A stretch of DNA of 64,000 bases from Muribaculaceae bacterium Isolate-002 (NCI) (GCA_004102805.1 SCEG01000001.1:1-64000), one strand, 5' to 3'. Counted from the first letter of the stretch, positions 15,834 through 25,221 are shown. The notes: generated by a model from the sequence alone, not told the origin. Numbers and translations are program-made.

Positions 15834-18800
15834 ATGAAAAAGTTAACGAAATGGCTTTTGTTGCCTGTCGCGCTTATGACAGTACTGCCGTCAGCGGCGT
15901 CATCATTCAATGATGAGCGCACCGACTTCCGCGACGAGACAATCTATTTTGCCATGACAACCCGTTTCTACGACGGTGATCCCAAGAACAATGTTCTTTG
16001 TTGGGACGGAGTTGCCAACCAGAAGGAAAACAACGATCCTGCGTGGCGTGGTGACTTCAAGGGACTTATCGAGAAACTCGACTATATCAAGGCTCTCGGC
16101 TTCACCTCCATCTGGATTACTCCCGTTGTGCAGAATGCTTCAGGCTTCGACTATCACGGATATCATGCGATGGACTTCTCGAAAGTCGATCTCCGCTACG
16201 AAAGCCGCAAGGAATGGGGCTCGGAAGAAGATGTCGATTTCCAGGCTCTTATTGACGCCGCACATGCCAAAGGGCTCAAGATAGTCCTTGACATCGTGCT
16301 CCAGCATACCGGCAACTTCGGCGAAAACTATTTCTGCCACCTCTTCGACCGTTCACAGGATATCCGCAATCAGGCCAACATAGAGGCCAGTCTTCTTCCC
16401 GATCAGGAAAAACTCGGTGGTGCCGCATATTGGGATCTCCCCAACTCGGGTGAAAAAACACAGTATTCGGAACGTTTCAAATATCTCAAGAACACCGATG
16501 GCCAGAATCATGACAACAAAAACTACTGGCACCATCTGTCCACTTCATGGAACTGGGACGATCCCAGCCGCTGGTGGGGTCAGATTGCCGGCGACTGTGT
16601 CGACCTGAACACTGAAAACCCAGCCGTTGTCGATTACCTCGTGAAGTGCTACGGCAAATTCATCGAGATGGGTGTCGACGGATTCCGTATCGATACCACG
16701 GGACATATCGCTCCGCTTACTTTCAACTCCGCATTCATTCCGCGTTTTGTTGAACTCGGTGAAAAATATAAGAACAAACGTCTCAATCAGGCTCCCTTCT
16801 ACATGTTCGGCGAATGCTGCGCACGCTACGGTGGTGTAATCTACCGCGACCAGCATTTGCTCTCAAGCCATTACTACACATGGAAATCTGACCCGTCGCT
16901 TGTGTCTGAATGGAACACCTACGATGCGGCGTGGTGGGCAAAACAGGAAGTACCTGAAGGCGCCGCTCCCCTGGGTAACATGCTTACCTGTCTCAAAGAC
17001 CCCGGCACTGTACACGACTCAGACAACGTGTTCATGAAAAACGGTGAGTGGCATGAACCGGACTACTCACAGGCTTCCGGCTTCAACGTAATCGACTTTC
17101 CGATGCACTATAACTTCAACAGCGCCGGTCAGGCAGTGCGTATAGCTCAGGAAGGCGACCACTATTACAATGACGCATCGTGGAACGTAGTGTATGTTGA
17201 CTCACATGACTACTGCCCCGGCCCCAATGATGGTGTGCGCTTCAACGGCGGAACGGCACAGTGGGCCGAAAACCTCTCGCTGATGTTCACATTCCGCGGT
17301 ATTCCCTGTATATATTACGGTTCTGAGGTCGAATTCCAAAAAGGTGTGACCATTGACAAAGGCCCGCAGCTGGCTCTCGCCAATTCCGGCCGCGCCTACT
17401 TCGGTGCCTACCTCGAAGGTGAAGTCAATGCTTCCGATTTCGGCACATTCACCGCATCTGGCAATGTGGCACAGACTCTCAACGGCGACCTGTCGCAGCA
17501 CATCATCCGTCTTAATCAGATCCGTGCCGCTGTTCCAGCGCTCCGCAAAGGCCAGTACACCTGGGACGGCTGCTCTGCCAACGGCGGATATGCTTTCAAA
17601 CGCGCCTACAAAGACTCTTACGCTCTTGTAGCTCTCAACGGCGGAGCTACATTCACCGATGTTCCCGCCGGCACATACGTTGACCTCGTTACAGGCCAGT
17701 CATACACTCCCGCCGGTGGCTCTATCACTGTCGACGCTCCCCAAACTCAGGGTCAGCTCCGCGTGCTCGTAAAAGACTGGACAGGCGGTAAGGTCGGTGT
17801 TGACGGCATGTTCATCTACACCACCTCTCCCGTGGCTCACGGCGGCAATCCCCAGTTCACCGACCCCGGCACCACCGAATACTACACCTCCGACGATGCC
17901 ATCGGTTCAGCTGCTGTAACACTCTCTCCCGCAGGATGCTCTTTCAAGACCGAGACAATGACCGTTACCGCAGCTCTCAACGAAACCGCAGCGAGCGGTT
18001 GGGTCAAAGTCGGCAACAACGCTCAGAAAACACTCATCCCCGGCACTGCCGAAGTCCTTACTATCGGTCAGGACATGGCATTTGGCGAAAGCGTGACCAT
18101 CAGCTGGGGCGCTACTTCAACAACCGGCGAGACTTTCCAGGGCAACGCGGTCTACAAAAAAGTTGACCCTAATGCCACCATCACTATCTACGTGACAGGC
18201 AAAAACAACACCGATATCTCAGGTACCAACCTCTACGCATGGAATGCCAACGGCAAACTGTTCGGCGAATGGCCCGGCAAGAAGCTGACAGAGACTGTAA
18301 CCATTGACGGCCGTGAATTCTACTACGCTACTGTTGATGACTCTGAGCCCTTAGACGTAATCTTCAACCGTAACGGTGCTCAGACCGGCGATATCTCAGG
18401 CATCACTGAGGATACATTCTTCGAATACAACGGAACTGACAATGCTTCGAAAATCGATGTCACTGTAGCCAAGACTCCCTCTGTGAAATTCTCGCCCAAC
18501 GGCGGCACCTTCTATGACAATGTCACTGTCACCGCCACTGTGTCAAATGCAGTTTCGGCATGGTATAAGATCGGTAACGGCAGCCAGACCGCAATCAACG
18601 GCACTACCGCGACTTTCACTCTTGGCGACAACATGGAAGTAGGCGAAAGCGTGACCGTAAGCTGGAGCGCTTCATCTGACACCGAGACCAAAACCGGAAA
18701 TGTGACCTTTACAAAAGCAGAGAAGCAGCCCGAGCCCGAAGGCATCACCGTTTACTATGACAACTCGGTGACCAACTGGAGCACTGTAAAAATCCACCAC

Positions 18801-19148
18801 TGGTCAGTCAATGCGACCGAGTGGCCCGGTGTTGAGATGACTCAGATTGCTGCTGACATCTACATGTACACCTGCCCCACAGGTACAACCGGAGTTGTGT
18901 TCAATAACGGCAACGGCGATCAGACTGGTGACGTGACTCCCGAGCACGGTCATATCTATAAAGGCCTCGGCAACGGTAAATTCCAGGACAACGGCGTATA
19001 TATCTCAGGAGTAGGCTCGGTTGAGACATCTCCCGAAGAAGCTCCCGTTGAATACTATAACCTCCAGGGCGTGCGCGTAGTCAATCCGACCCCCGGCATC
19101 TACATCCAGCGCCAGGGCAACAAGGTGCGCAAAATCCGCGTTAACTGA
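15834..19148 (+). CDS. Secreted multidomain alpha-amylase (GH13 with paired starch-binding modules)
   Basis: An 1104-residue exported glycoside hydrolase acting on starch alpha-1,4 bonds. After a signal peptide (to about residue 22) comes the GH13 barrel (about 25-650) with all four conserved regions: DIVLQH near 155, GVDGFRIDTTGH with the nucleophile Asp near 285, the acid/base Glu in FGECC near 325, and DSHD near 456. The C-terminal part holds two copies of a two-domain unit. Each has a chitobiase-C-like beta domain (about 690-778 and 884-962) followed by a CBM26-like starch-binding module (about 782-880 and 969-1055). It ends in a tail with YYNLQGVRV and GIYI, common at the ends of secreted Bacteroidales proteins. 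It stands alone, outside the SusCD locus. Confidence 0.93.
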   Translation: MKKLTKWLLLPVALMTVLPSAASSFNDERTDFRDETIYFAMTTRFYDGDPKNNVLCWDGVANQKENNDPAWRGDFKGLIEKLDYIKALGFTSIWITPVVQNASGFDYHGYHAMDFSKVDLRYESRKEWGSEEDVDFQALIDAAHAKGLKIVLDIVLQHTGNFGENYFCHLFDRSQDIRNQANIEASLLPDQEKLGGAAYWDLPNSGEKTQYSERFKYLKNTDGQNHDNKNYWHHLSTSWNWDDPSRWWGQIAGDCVDLNTENPAVVDYLVKCYGKFIEMGVDGFRIDTTGHIAPLTFNSAFIPRFVELGEKYKNKRLNQAPFYMFGECCARYGGVIYRDQHLLSSHYYTWKSDPSLVSEWNTYDAAWWAKQEVPEGAAPLGNMLTCLKDPGTVHDSDNVFMKNGEWHEPDYSQASGFNVIDFPMHYNFNSAGQAVRIAQEGDHYYNDASWNVVYVDSHDYCPGPNDGVRFNGGTAQWAENLSLMFTFRGIPCIYYGSEVEFQKGVTIDKGPQLALANSGRAYFGAYLEGEVNASDFGTFTASGNVAQTLNGDLSQHIIRLNQIRAAVPALRKGQYTWDGCSANGGYAFKRAYKDSYALVALNGGATFTDVPAGTYVDLVTGQSYTPAGGSITVDAPQTQGQLRVLVKDWTGGKVGVDGMFIYTTSPVAHGGNPQFTDPGTTEYYTSDDAIGSAAVTLSPAGCSFKTETMTVTAALNETAASGWVKVGNNAQKTLIPGTAEVLTIGQDMAFGESVTISWGATSTTGETFQGNAVYKKVDPNATITIYVTGKNNTDISGTNLYAWNANGKLFGEWPGKKLTETVTIDGREFYYATVDDSEPLDVIFNRNGAQTGDISGITEDTFFEYNGTDNASKIDVTVAKTPSVKFSPNGGTFYDNVTVTATVSNAVSAWYKIGNGSQTAINGTTATFTLGDNMEVGESVTVSWSASSDTETKTGNVTFTKAEKQPEPEGITVYYDNSVTNWSTVKIHHWSVNATEWPGVEMTQIAADIYMYTCPTGTTGVVFNNGNGDQTGDVTPEHGHIYKGLGNGKFQDNGVYISGVGSVETSPEEAPVEYYNLQGVRVVNPTPGIYIQRQGNKVRKIRVN

Positions 19149-19204
19149 TTTTTCTCGGCCATGAGGTGCTCCGGCACCGATGGCTGACATGATACTCTCA
19201 TTAA

Positions 19205-19256
19205 GAAGCCGGCATATATCCCCGATACGAATGATATATGCCGGTTTCTTCTTTTC
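19205..19256 (+). terminator. Terminator after the amylase gene
   Basis: GAAGCCGGCATATAT (19205-19219) pairs with ATATATGCCGGTTTC (19233-19247) with one G-T wobble, followed by TTCTTTTC. Confidence 0.8.
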
Positions 19257-19319
19257 GTATAAACCGGAGCGCCTATCCGGTTGTTACCCATAAGATGGTT
19301 CTATAAAAACAATGCTCAG

Positions 19320-20420
19320 ATGCGACGGATAATAACTCATTTCACTGACGATGACCTCTATAAGTTTACCATGTGTTGCGCGGTAATAAGAAATTTCCCG
19401 CGCGCAAGGGTTAGGTATGAATTTATTGACAGAAACAACACAGTCTATCCTCCGGGTTTCGGCAAGGCACTTCAGGAGCAGGTAGAGATGCTTGAAAGCC
19501 TTGTGATAACTGAAGAAGAGATGGCTTTTCTGCGGCACAGAAGCTCATATATCCCCGGGTGGTTCATGACCTATCTGCGCGGCTTTCGCTACGACCGACG
19601 GTGGGTGAGTGTCAGTCAGGATGCGTCTGGCCACTTGTCGGTGACTTTCGAAGGATTGTGGGCTGATACCATCATGCTTGAGGTGAAAGTGCTTGCCATA
19701 ATTTCGGAACTTTACTTCATCATGACCGGACAGGCTGCCACAGTCGATTATGAAGATTTCTACCACAGGTCATACCATAAGGCCGAACGGCTCCTCGACG
19801 CGGGGTGCGTGTTCAGCGACTTCGGCACGCGCCGCCGGTTGTCGTTTCAGGCCGAGGACACTCTGCTGAGAGCGATGACCGACTGCTCGCGCTCACGCAG
19901 TCACAGCGGTGTGTTTGCCGGCACGAGCAATCTGTATCTGGCCATGAAGCATGATGTCACGCCGGTGGGCACAATGGCTCATGAATTCGTATGCGCCATT
20001 GCGGCCATGTACGGTCCGCTCATGGCCAACCATATAGCGATGGATCTTTGGCGAAACACATTCCGGGGTGCATTGGGCACATTCCTTTACGACACCTACG
20101 GCTGGAACATTTTCAGCCTGAATTTCTCGGAAGATTTCGCCCGTCTGTTCAAAGGGCTGCGTGTCGACAGCGGTGACAATTGTGAGCAGATACGCCTTAT
20201 CGCCGACAAATACCGTTCGCTCGGCATCGACCCGCTGACAAAGCAGGTAATATTCAGCAATGGGCTGACAACCGACAGCGCAATCGGACTTAACCGCTAT
20301 GCGCTGAAGTATTGTCAGCCGTCGTTCGGCATCGGCACTCATTTCACAAATGATTTTCCCGGTGTGACGCCGCTTAATATTGTAATAAAACTCGTGGCCG
20401 CGAAAATCACCGAGCAGTGA
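19320..20420 (+). CDS. pncB: Nicotinate phosphoribosyltransferase, C-terminus cut by an in-frame stop
   Basis: Converts nicotinate and PRPP to nicotinate mononucleotide in NAD salvage. I chose the ATG at 19320 because homologues open with FTDDDLYKFTM. The core is intact (SDFGTRRRLSFQAEDTLL with the phosphate-binding Arg, GTSNLYLAMKH, FKGLRVDSGDN, FSNGLTTDSA, FGIGTHFTNDF). Translation stops at TGA 20418-20420 after 366 residues. The same frame continues for 42 further codons (PFYSDTCKLSEDRGKYTG, then RPEVVRRFMETL) to a TGA at 20547-20549. This looks like the normal conserved tail and would give a usual length of about 409. The gene is therefore either a recent nonsense allele or a sequence error. 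Confidence 0.9.
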   Translation: MRRIITHFTDDDLYKFTMCCAVIRNFPRARVRYEFIDRNNTVYPPGFGKALQEQVEMLESLVITEEEMAFLRHRSSYIPGWFMTYLRGFRYDRRWVSVSQDASGHLSVTFEGLWADTIMLEVKVLAIISELYFIMTGQAATVDYEDFYHRSYHKAERLLDAGCVFSDFGTRRRLSFQAEDTLLRAMTDCSRSRSHSGVFAGTSNLYLAMKHDVTPVGTMAHEFVCAIAAMYGPLMANHIAMDLWRNTFRGALGTFLYDTYGWNIFSLNFSEDFARLFKGLRVDSGDNCEQIRLIADKYRSLGIDPLTKQVIFSNGLTTDSAIGLNRYALKYCQPSFGIGTHFTNDFPGVTPLNIVIKLVAAKITEQ

Positions 20421-20549
20421 CCGTTTTACAGTGATACGTGCAAACTCAGTGAAGACCGCGGCAAATATACCGGACGCCCCGAAGTGGTAAGGCGCTTCAT
20501 GGAAACGCTCCACATGGAGGTGCCACAGACTATTGCTTCCCGACAGTGA
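20421..20549 (+). pseudogene. pncB: Orphaned C-terminal tail of pncB behind the stop codon
   Basis: Forty-two in-frame codons directly after the pncB stop encode a sequence with the hallmark KLSEDRGKYTG segment that ends Bacteroidales nicotinate phosphoribosyltransferases. It has no start codon of its own at its head. Its last 20 bases overlap the end of the convergent DUF3737 gene. Confidence 0.7.
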
Positions 20550-21378
20550 TCCGGCAGTCGGCGGGCTGCTTTATGTTTTCATCGATGATTATCTCACCGA
20601 TTGAGCCGGCCCGGAGCCGTCCGCTTGTTGGATTTTTCACGCTTGTCAGATGACCCTTGACAGTCGCGTCGAGAGTGGAATATTCAAACAGCAGATTGGC
20701 GTCTTCACCAAAAGTGCAGTCCTCAAGCACAAGGCCGTCGACATAGCACAGCAGCTGCTCGCCGGTGAGATGACAGCGCACGAAGCGCAGGTTTTTGCCA
20801 TACCAGCCAAGATATTCGCCATTGATTTCCGAGTCGTAGACTGTGACATTTTCCGCCTCCCAGAAAGCATCCTTCGAGTTGATGACCGCATTGCGTATCT
20901 CGACATTCTTTGCATACTGGAAGCCATAGTTGCCGTCCTGTCGGTAGTTGTAAATACGTATATTCTCGCTGTGCATGAACACATAGTCACAGTTGCCTAT
21001 CGACACATTGCGGAGCTCGATGTCGCGGCAGTCCCACAGAAACTGTTCACCGTTGGGAAAATCGGTGTTTTCAACATATATACCCTGCATGCGGCGGAAC
21101 AGTTTGGGTGCGTCGACCTTGCAGTCAATCATGCGGCAGCCGCGCGAATACCACAGACTCGAGCGTGCGCTTTCGGCAAAATAGCAGTTGTGCACAGTGA
21201 AATCCGTGACCTCCCAGAACACATATTTCCCCTCAAACCGGCAGTTGACGGCCTCGATGTCGGAGCCTTCCTTGATGCTTGACTCTCCGGGATGTATCGT
21301 GACATTCTCAAGCCGTGCGCCGTGAAGGGCGTAAAGCGGACGTTCGCCCCCGAATTCCAGATCTTTTATCGTTTTCAT
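20530..21378 (-). CDS. DUF3737 family protein (beta-helix fold)
   Basis: A 282-residue protein of the DUF3737 family, whose function is unknown. It has no signal peptide. The sequence is a run of short strand repeats typical of a right-handed beta-helix, with rungs such as ENVTIHPGESSIKEGSDIEA, VFWEVTDFTVHNCYFAES and AFWEAENVTVYDSEINGEYL. The family opening IKDLEFGGERPLYALHGA is clear. Parallel beta-helices often bind or cut polysaccharides, but no catalytic set is evident. It stands 14 bp past the end of the hydrolase gene on the same strand, so it may be the third gene of the AraC-hydrolase unit. Confidence 0.9.
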   Translation of the reverse strand: MKTIKDLEFGGERPLYALHGARLENVTIHPGESSIKEGSDIEAVNCRFEGKYVFWEVTDFTVHNCYFAESARSSLWYSRGCRMIDCKVDAPKLFRRMQGIYVENTDFPNGEQFLWDCRDIELRNVSIGNCDYVFMHSENIRIYNYRQDGNYGFQYAKNVEIRNAVINSKDAFWEAENVTVYDSEINGEYLGWYGKNLRFVRCHLTGEQLLCYVDGLVLEDCTFGEDANLLFEYSTLDATVKGHLTSVKNPTSGRLRAGSIGEIIIDENIKQPADCRITVGKQ

Positions 21379-21392
21379 AAGTAGTTGATATG

Positions 21393-22454
21393 TCAGTTTT
21401 GAAGATTGGTGTTGAAGAATGCGATGACTGTATCCCAGGGTATCATGTCGTGGCGCGGGCCTCCGTCATAGAGGTCGCAGTGTGTGGCGCCGGGCACGAT
21501 TGTCAGCTGTTTGTTGTCGCCTTTGAGCAGCTTGAAAGCATCTTCGCCGAAGTAGCGCGAATGAGCGTTCTCTCCGTGCAGTATCATTACCGGAGCGGTG
21601 ATTTCTCCGGCGTAGGCAAGCAGGGGAGTGTTGAGCCATGAAATGGCTGAGGTGGTGTTCCAGCCGCCGTTGCTGTTGAGTGAGTTTGCGGCATAGCCGC
21701 GTTCGGTCTTGTAGTAATCCCAGTAATCGGCTAAAAATTGCGGTTCGGCGGGACGCTCGTCCGGCAGACCGCCGGCAAGCATATATTCGCCCGAGGCGAA
21801 ATCGGCGTTGCGTTGTGCGTTGAGTCGTTGCCGCATGCTGTCGCGGGCGGCTGCGGAGTCGTCGGCGTCGAAATATCCGTTGGCGGTCACCCGGTGCATG
21901 TCATACATCGTTACCGGCATTATGGCCTTGATGCGGGTGTCGGCGGCCGCGGCGTTCAGGGCTATGCCGCCCCATCCGCATATTCCGGTGATGCCGATGT
22001 TGCCGCTGTCGACGTCATCGCGTGACATCAGATAGTCGACGGCCGCAGAAAAGTCTTCTGTGTTGATGTCGGGCGATGATACGAAACGGGGTTCGCCGCC
22101 GCTCTCGCCGGTGAATGACGGGTCAAAAGCCAGCGTGATGAACCCTTCGGCTGCGAGCCTGTTGGCCCAATAGCCGGATGCCTGTTCCTTGACCGCTCCG
22201 AACGGGCCGCATACGGCTATCGCCGGCAGCCGGCTGTCGCCGCCAATATCTTTCGGGATATACATGTCGCCTGTAAGTTCTATGCCGAAACGGTTTTTGA
22301 AATGCACTTTCTCGGTGCGCACGTTGTCGGCTACGTTAAATGTCAGTGTTGTCTTATCCATTGGTCTGTCTGTTTTGTTTTCTGTGTCGCTGCACGATGT
22401 GACGGTTGCGGCTGTGGCAATGAGCAGAGCAGCCGCTGATGATTTCAATTTCAT
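21393..22454 (-). CDS. Lipoprotein alpha/beta hydrolase (dienelactone-hydrolase-like)
   Basis: A 353-residue predicted lipoprotein (lipobox TVTSC, cysteine near residue 21) with an alpha/beta-hydrolase fold. The nucleophile elbow reads GICGWGG, so the nucleophile would be a cysteine as in dienelactone hydrolases rather than serine. FDPSFTGESGG lies before it, and the histidine candidate is in PGATHCDLYDGG near the C-terminus. It resembles the YcjY-type hydrolases of unknown substrate. It overlaps the stop of the upstream AraC regulator by 4 bp, so expression of the two is coupled and the regulator probably controls this gene. Confidence 0.85.
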   Translation of the reverse strand: MKLKSSAAALLIATAATVTSCSDTENKTDRPMDKTTLTFNVADNVRTEKVHFKNRFGIELTGDMYIPKDIGGDSRLPAIAVCGPFGAVKEQASGYWANRLAAEGFITLAFDPSFTGESGGEPRFVSSPDINTEDFSAAVDYLMSRDDVDSGNIGITGICGWGGIALNAAAADTRIKAIMPVTMYDMHRVTANGYFDADDSAAARDSMRQRLNAQRNADFASGEYMLAGGLPDERPAEPQFLADYWDYYKTERGYAANSLNSNGGWNTTSAISWLNTPLLAYAGEITAPVMILHGENAHSRYFGEDAFKLLKGDNKQLTIVPGATHCDLYDGGPRHDMIPWDTVIAFFNTNLQN

Positions 22455-23284
22455 ATTTCGTTGGCTTTACGGTATTCCGACGGGGTACGGCCGAACCTGT
22501 CGCGGAACGACCGGAAGAAGTGCGCTTTGTTCTTGAATCCTGCCTTTGGCCATACATCCGACGGCTTCTCTCCTTCGGCAATCATGCGGGCCGAGAGCAG
22601 CAGCCGCTGTTCGATCAGCCAACGCTGCGGTGTTAGGTCGCTGATTTTGGCAAAGTCGCGCTTGAATGTGGCGAGACTGCGTCCGGAGTAGTGGGCGAAT
22701 TCCTCGATGCCCATATCCTCGGTGAAGTGGGCTTTCATGAATTCGTAGAGGTCGATTTTCCATGTCTCGTGAAAATCAAACAGCGTGGGGTAGAATCGCT
22801 CGTCGATTGCGAGCAGGGTGGCGATGGCCTCCGACACTTTTTCTGCCGTTGTTTCGACGGTGGGCCCGATGTCGCGCTCGGAGTAGGGGAGCAGAGAGTA
22901 GAAAAGGCTCTCGAGCCTGATTGTGACAGGAAGAAGCACGGCAGTGCCTCCTATCGGTTCAGGTTTGCTGCGTAGACGGCCCAATGTCACGTGGTCGCGG
23001 AAATATGATTTCAGATGCTCGCGCGGCAGGGTCATGGCTATGGAGCGGAAGGGAGTGTTGCCGTCTGACAGCTTCTTCATTGTCGACGCGCAGTCGCGTT
23101 GCCAGAATATGAACCGGCCGGGCTCGGCTGTGACTGTCCCTGCCGGAGAGGTTATCTCCATCCGGCCTGACCTTACCCACATCAGTCCGTGACCCGGCAG
23201 GCGGTATTCGCAGAAGGTGTCGTGGTCGATCTCGCTGAAGAACAGTGTGTCGGCGTAATTCCGTATTTTTATTGACCCTGTCAT
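22451..23284 (-). CDS. AraC-family transcriptional regulator
   Basis: A 277-residue DNA-binding regulator. I chose the ATG at 23284 (MTGSIKIRNYADTLFF) because the longer frame upstream is low-complexity and overlaps the SusD gene. The N-terminal part (about 1-170) is a cupin-like effector domain similar to the AraC_N/DUF6597-type proteins. The C-terminal about 100 residues hold the double helix-turn-helix of AraC, with GIEEFAHYSGRSLATFKRDF and the second motif PSDVWPKAGFKNKAHFFRSF ending GRTPSEYR. It overlaps the hydrolase start by 4 bp and lies 178 bp beyond the end of susD. Confidence 0.9.
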   Translation of the reverse strand: MTGSIKIRNYADTLFFSEIDHDTFCEYRLPGHGLMWVRSGRMEITSPAGTVTAEPGRFIFWQRDCASTMKKLSDGNTPFRSIAMTLPREHLKSYFRDHVTLGRLRSKPEPIGGTAVLLPVTIRLESLFYSLLPYSERDIGPTVETTAEKVSEAIATLLAIDERFYPTLFDFHETWKIDLYEFMKAHFTEDMGIEEFAHYSGRSLATFKRDFAKISDLTPQRWLIEQRLLLSARMIAEGEKPSDVWPKAGFKNKAHFFRSFRDRFGRTPSEYRKANEI

Positions 23285-23388
23285 ATAAGCAATTGTATTT
23301 GTTGACGGTGCAAAAATACAATAAAAAATGATGCGCCGGGTTGCTGTGAGGCTCAAAAACGGTTGCCGACAGGGGCAAGTAAAGGAAA

Positions 23389-23416
23389 CAGGCATTGCGT
23401 GTAGAGGCAATGCCTG
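23389..23416 (-). terminator. Terminator after the SusCD operon
   Basis: CAGGCATTGC (23389-23398) and GCAATGCCTG (23407-23416) make a perfect 10-bp stem with an 8-base loop. Read on the minus strand it is followed by TTTCCTTT. It lies between susD and the AraC gene. Confidence 0.7.
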
Positions 23417-23462
23417 TCGGTCGGAAAGATTGAGAATGAGAAATTTGTGCAGTGTCTCTTTG

Positions 23463-25199
23463 CTACCAGCCTTCGTTCTGAGTGAGGTTGGTGTTGCGCT
23501 CCATCTCCACAAGCGGTATGGGCCATAATTCGTGGCGTGGCTGATAGGAGCGGGTATACATCAGGTCGCCGAATATGTCGGTGGCGTCGGTGACCGACTG
23601 TCGGAGCAGCCCCCAGCGACGCAGATCCCAATATCGCTGCCCTTCGCCTGCAAGTTCGAATGCACGTTCGCGGCGTATGCGTTCGGCCATTTCCTCTTTG
23701 TTGCTGACCGAGAGCCATGCGGGGCCGCTGTTGAGGCCGGGCATTCCTGCGCGGGCGCGTATCTTGTTTACTTCGTCAATCGCTTTGGCTGTTGCGCCGC
23801 TCTCGTTGTAAGCCTCGGCAAGCATGAGTATTACGTCGCCAAGGCGTATCAGCGGAAATTCGTAGGGCGTGCGGTTGTATTCTCCCCAGTATCCGTCGAG
23901 ATTGCCGGTAGGTATCCATTTGCGCCAGAAGTAGGAATTCCATCCTTCGGAGTTGCGGATAAAGGCCATTGCCTCCATCGGCGCGCCCCCCTTTGAGGCG
24001 TCGGCAAGCACGAACTGTTTGTCCATCGGGGTGGAACCGGCGTCGGTGCCGAGATAGTGGGAGTAGGGGGTGATGACATTCAGGCAAAGGCGCGGGTCGC
24101 GCTTGCGGTAGGCGTCCATAACTTTGGTGGTGTCGCATTCAAGCAGGTCAGTCACTTTTGTGCTTCCCTGGTCGATGGCAACGCTCATGTATCTGCGGCG
24201 GAGCTTTGAGCCGCCGTCGTTAAAGCCGGGAAACAGGTCATCCCAGTCAAAGGGTGAGCCGTCGCTGTTTTCATACATGTCGACAAGACGTGTGGATGGC
24301 ACTATGCAGTTGCTCGCAATCAGGCGCATGGTCGACTTGTTGCCGAAGTAGCCTACGATGTTGAGTGCGTATCCTGCGGTGTTTCCATCGATTGACTGTA
24401 TGGAAAATATCATTTCCTGACTGTGTTTGCCGTTGTAGAGACGGAATAGCTCGTTGTAATCGGGATGCAGCGAGTAGCCGTAATTGTTGCCGCGGTTATA
24501 GACAATCTCCTCGAAGTCGGAGATTGCCTCCTCCCATTGTCGGTTGAAAAGATAGACCTTGCCGCGCAATGCGTAGGCGGCTCCTTTAGTGGCGCGTCCG
24601 AGATCGGCGGCATCCCAGCTCACCGGGAGCTTTCCGATGGCTTCGGTAAGGTCGTCGATGATGTGGCGGCGTATTTCATCGGCTGAGCTGCGTGGAGCGT
24701 TGAGGCTGGCAAACTGCTCGTTGATGTCGCAGCTTTCGTCGTAATATGGCACTCCGCCCCAGCAGTTAAGCATACGGAAGTAGGCCATGGCCCGCAAAAA
24801 TTTTGCCTCGCCCGTGACCCGGTCGATGGTTTCCTGACTCACCGGCATATCCTTTACATTGCGTATGACAGTGTTGGAGCGGTGCACCAGCTCGTAGAGA
24901 TATTGCCAGTGGTTCTGCACTCCGGAACTGTTTGACGCGAACGATGTGCCGCGCGACACGTCGGCCCACGGTGTGGTACCGTCGGCGATGTCGCTGCATA
25001 AGTCGAATGTGAATTCGAGTCCGAAACACCAGTCGGCTTTCATTGCCGCATACAGACCTACGGCGGCCTGTCGGGCATGCTCTTCGGTTTGCCAGAATGT
25101 CGGCCCCGACATCTGGTCGCCGGGAGTGTAGTCGAGGCTCTCGCAGCCGCTTGTCATGACTGCGGCGACGGCAAGCGTGATGAGATATCTTGTTTTCAT
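23463..25199 (-). CDS. SusD/RagB-family nutrient-binding outer-membrane lipoprotein
   Basis: A 578-residue surface lipoprotein that forms the lid of a SusC transporter and captures its oligomeric substrate. Signal peptide and lipobox (TSGC, cysteine near residue 19) are followed by LDYTPGDQMSGPTFW and the N-terminal TPR helices of SusD-like domains (FLRAMAYFRMLNCWGGVPYY, GAAYALRGKVYLFNRQWEEA). The RagB/SusD C-terminal part ends EFPLIRLGDVILMLAEAYNE, RERAFELAGEGQRYWDLRRW and LWPIPLVE. It starts 22 bp after susC. No glycoside hydrolase is adjacent, so the substrate cannot be inferred. Confidence 0.95.
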   Translation of the reverse strand: MKTRYLITLAVAAVMTSGCESLDYTPGDQMSGPTFWQTEEHARQAAVGLYAAMKADWCFGLEFTFDLCSDIADGTTPWADVSRGTSFASNSSGVQNHWQYLYELVHRSNTVIRNVKDMPVSQETIDRVTGEAKFLRAMAYFRMLNCWGGVPYYDESCDINEQFASLNAPRSSADEIRRHIIDDLTEAIGKLPVSWDAADLGRATKGAAYALRGKVYLFNRQWEEAISDFEEIVYNRGNNYGYSLHPDYNELFRLYNGKHSQEMIFSIQSIDGNTAGYALNIVGYFGNKSTMRLIASNCIVPSTRLVDMYENSDGSPFDWDDLFPGFNDGGSKLRRRYMSVAIDQGSTKVTDLLECDTTKVMDAYRKRDPRLCLNVITPYSHYLGTDAGSTPMDKQFVLADASKGGAPMEAMAFIRNSEGWNSYFWRKWIPTGNLDGYWGEYNRTPYEFPLIRLGDVILMLAEAYNESGATAKAIDEVNKIRARAGMPGLNSGPAWLSVSNKEEMAERIRRERAFELAGEGQRYWDLRRWGLLRQSVTDATDIFGDLMYTRSYQPRHELWPIPLVEMERNTNLTQNEGW

Positions 25200-25221
25200 C
25201 GTGTCGATTGATTGGGCATGG

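Noticed and set aside
23285-23512. Longer N-terminus for the AraC regulator
   Set aside because: The extra 76 residues are of low quality, run into the end of susD and cross the susCD terminator hairpin; the cupin domain starts at 23284.
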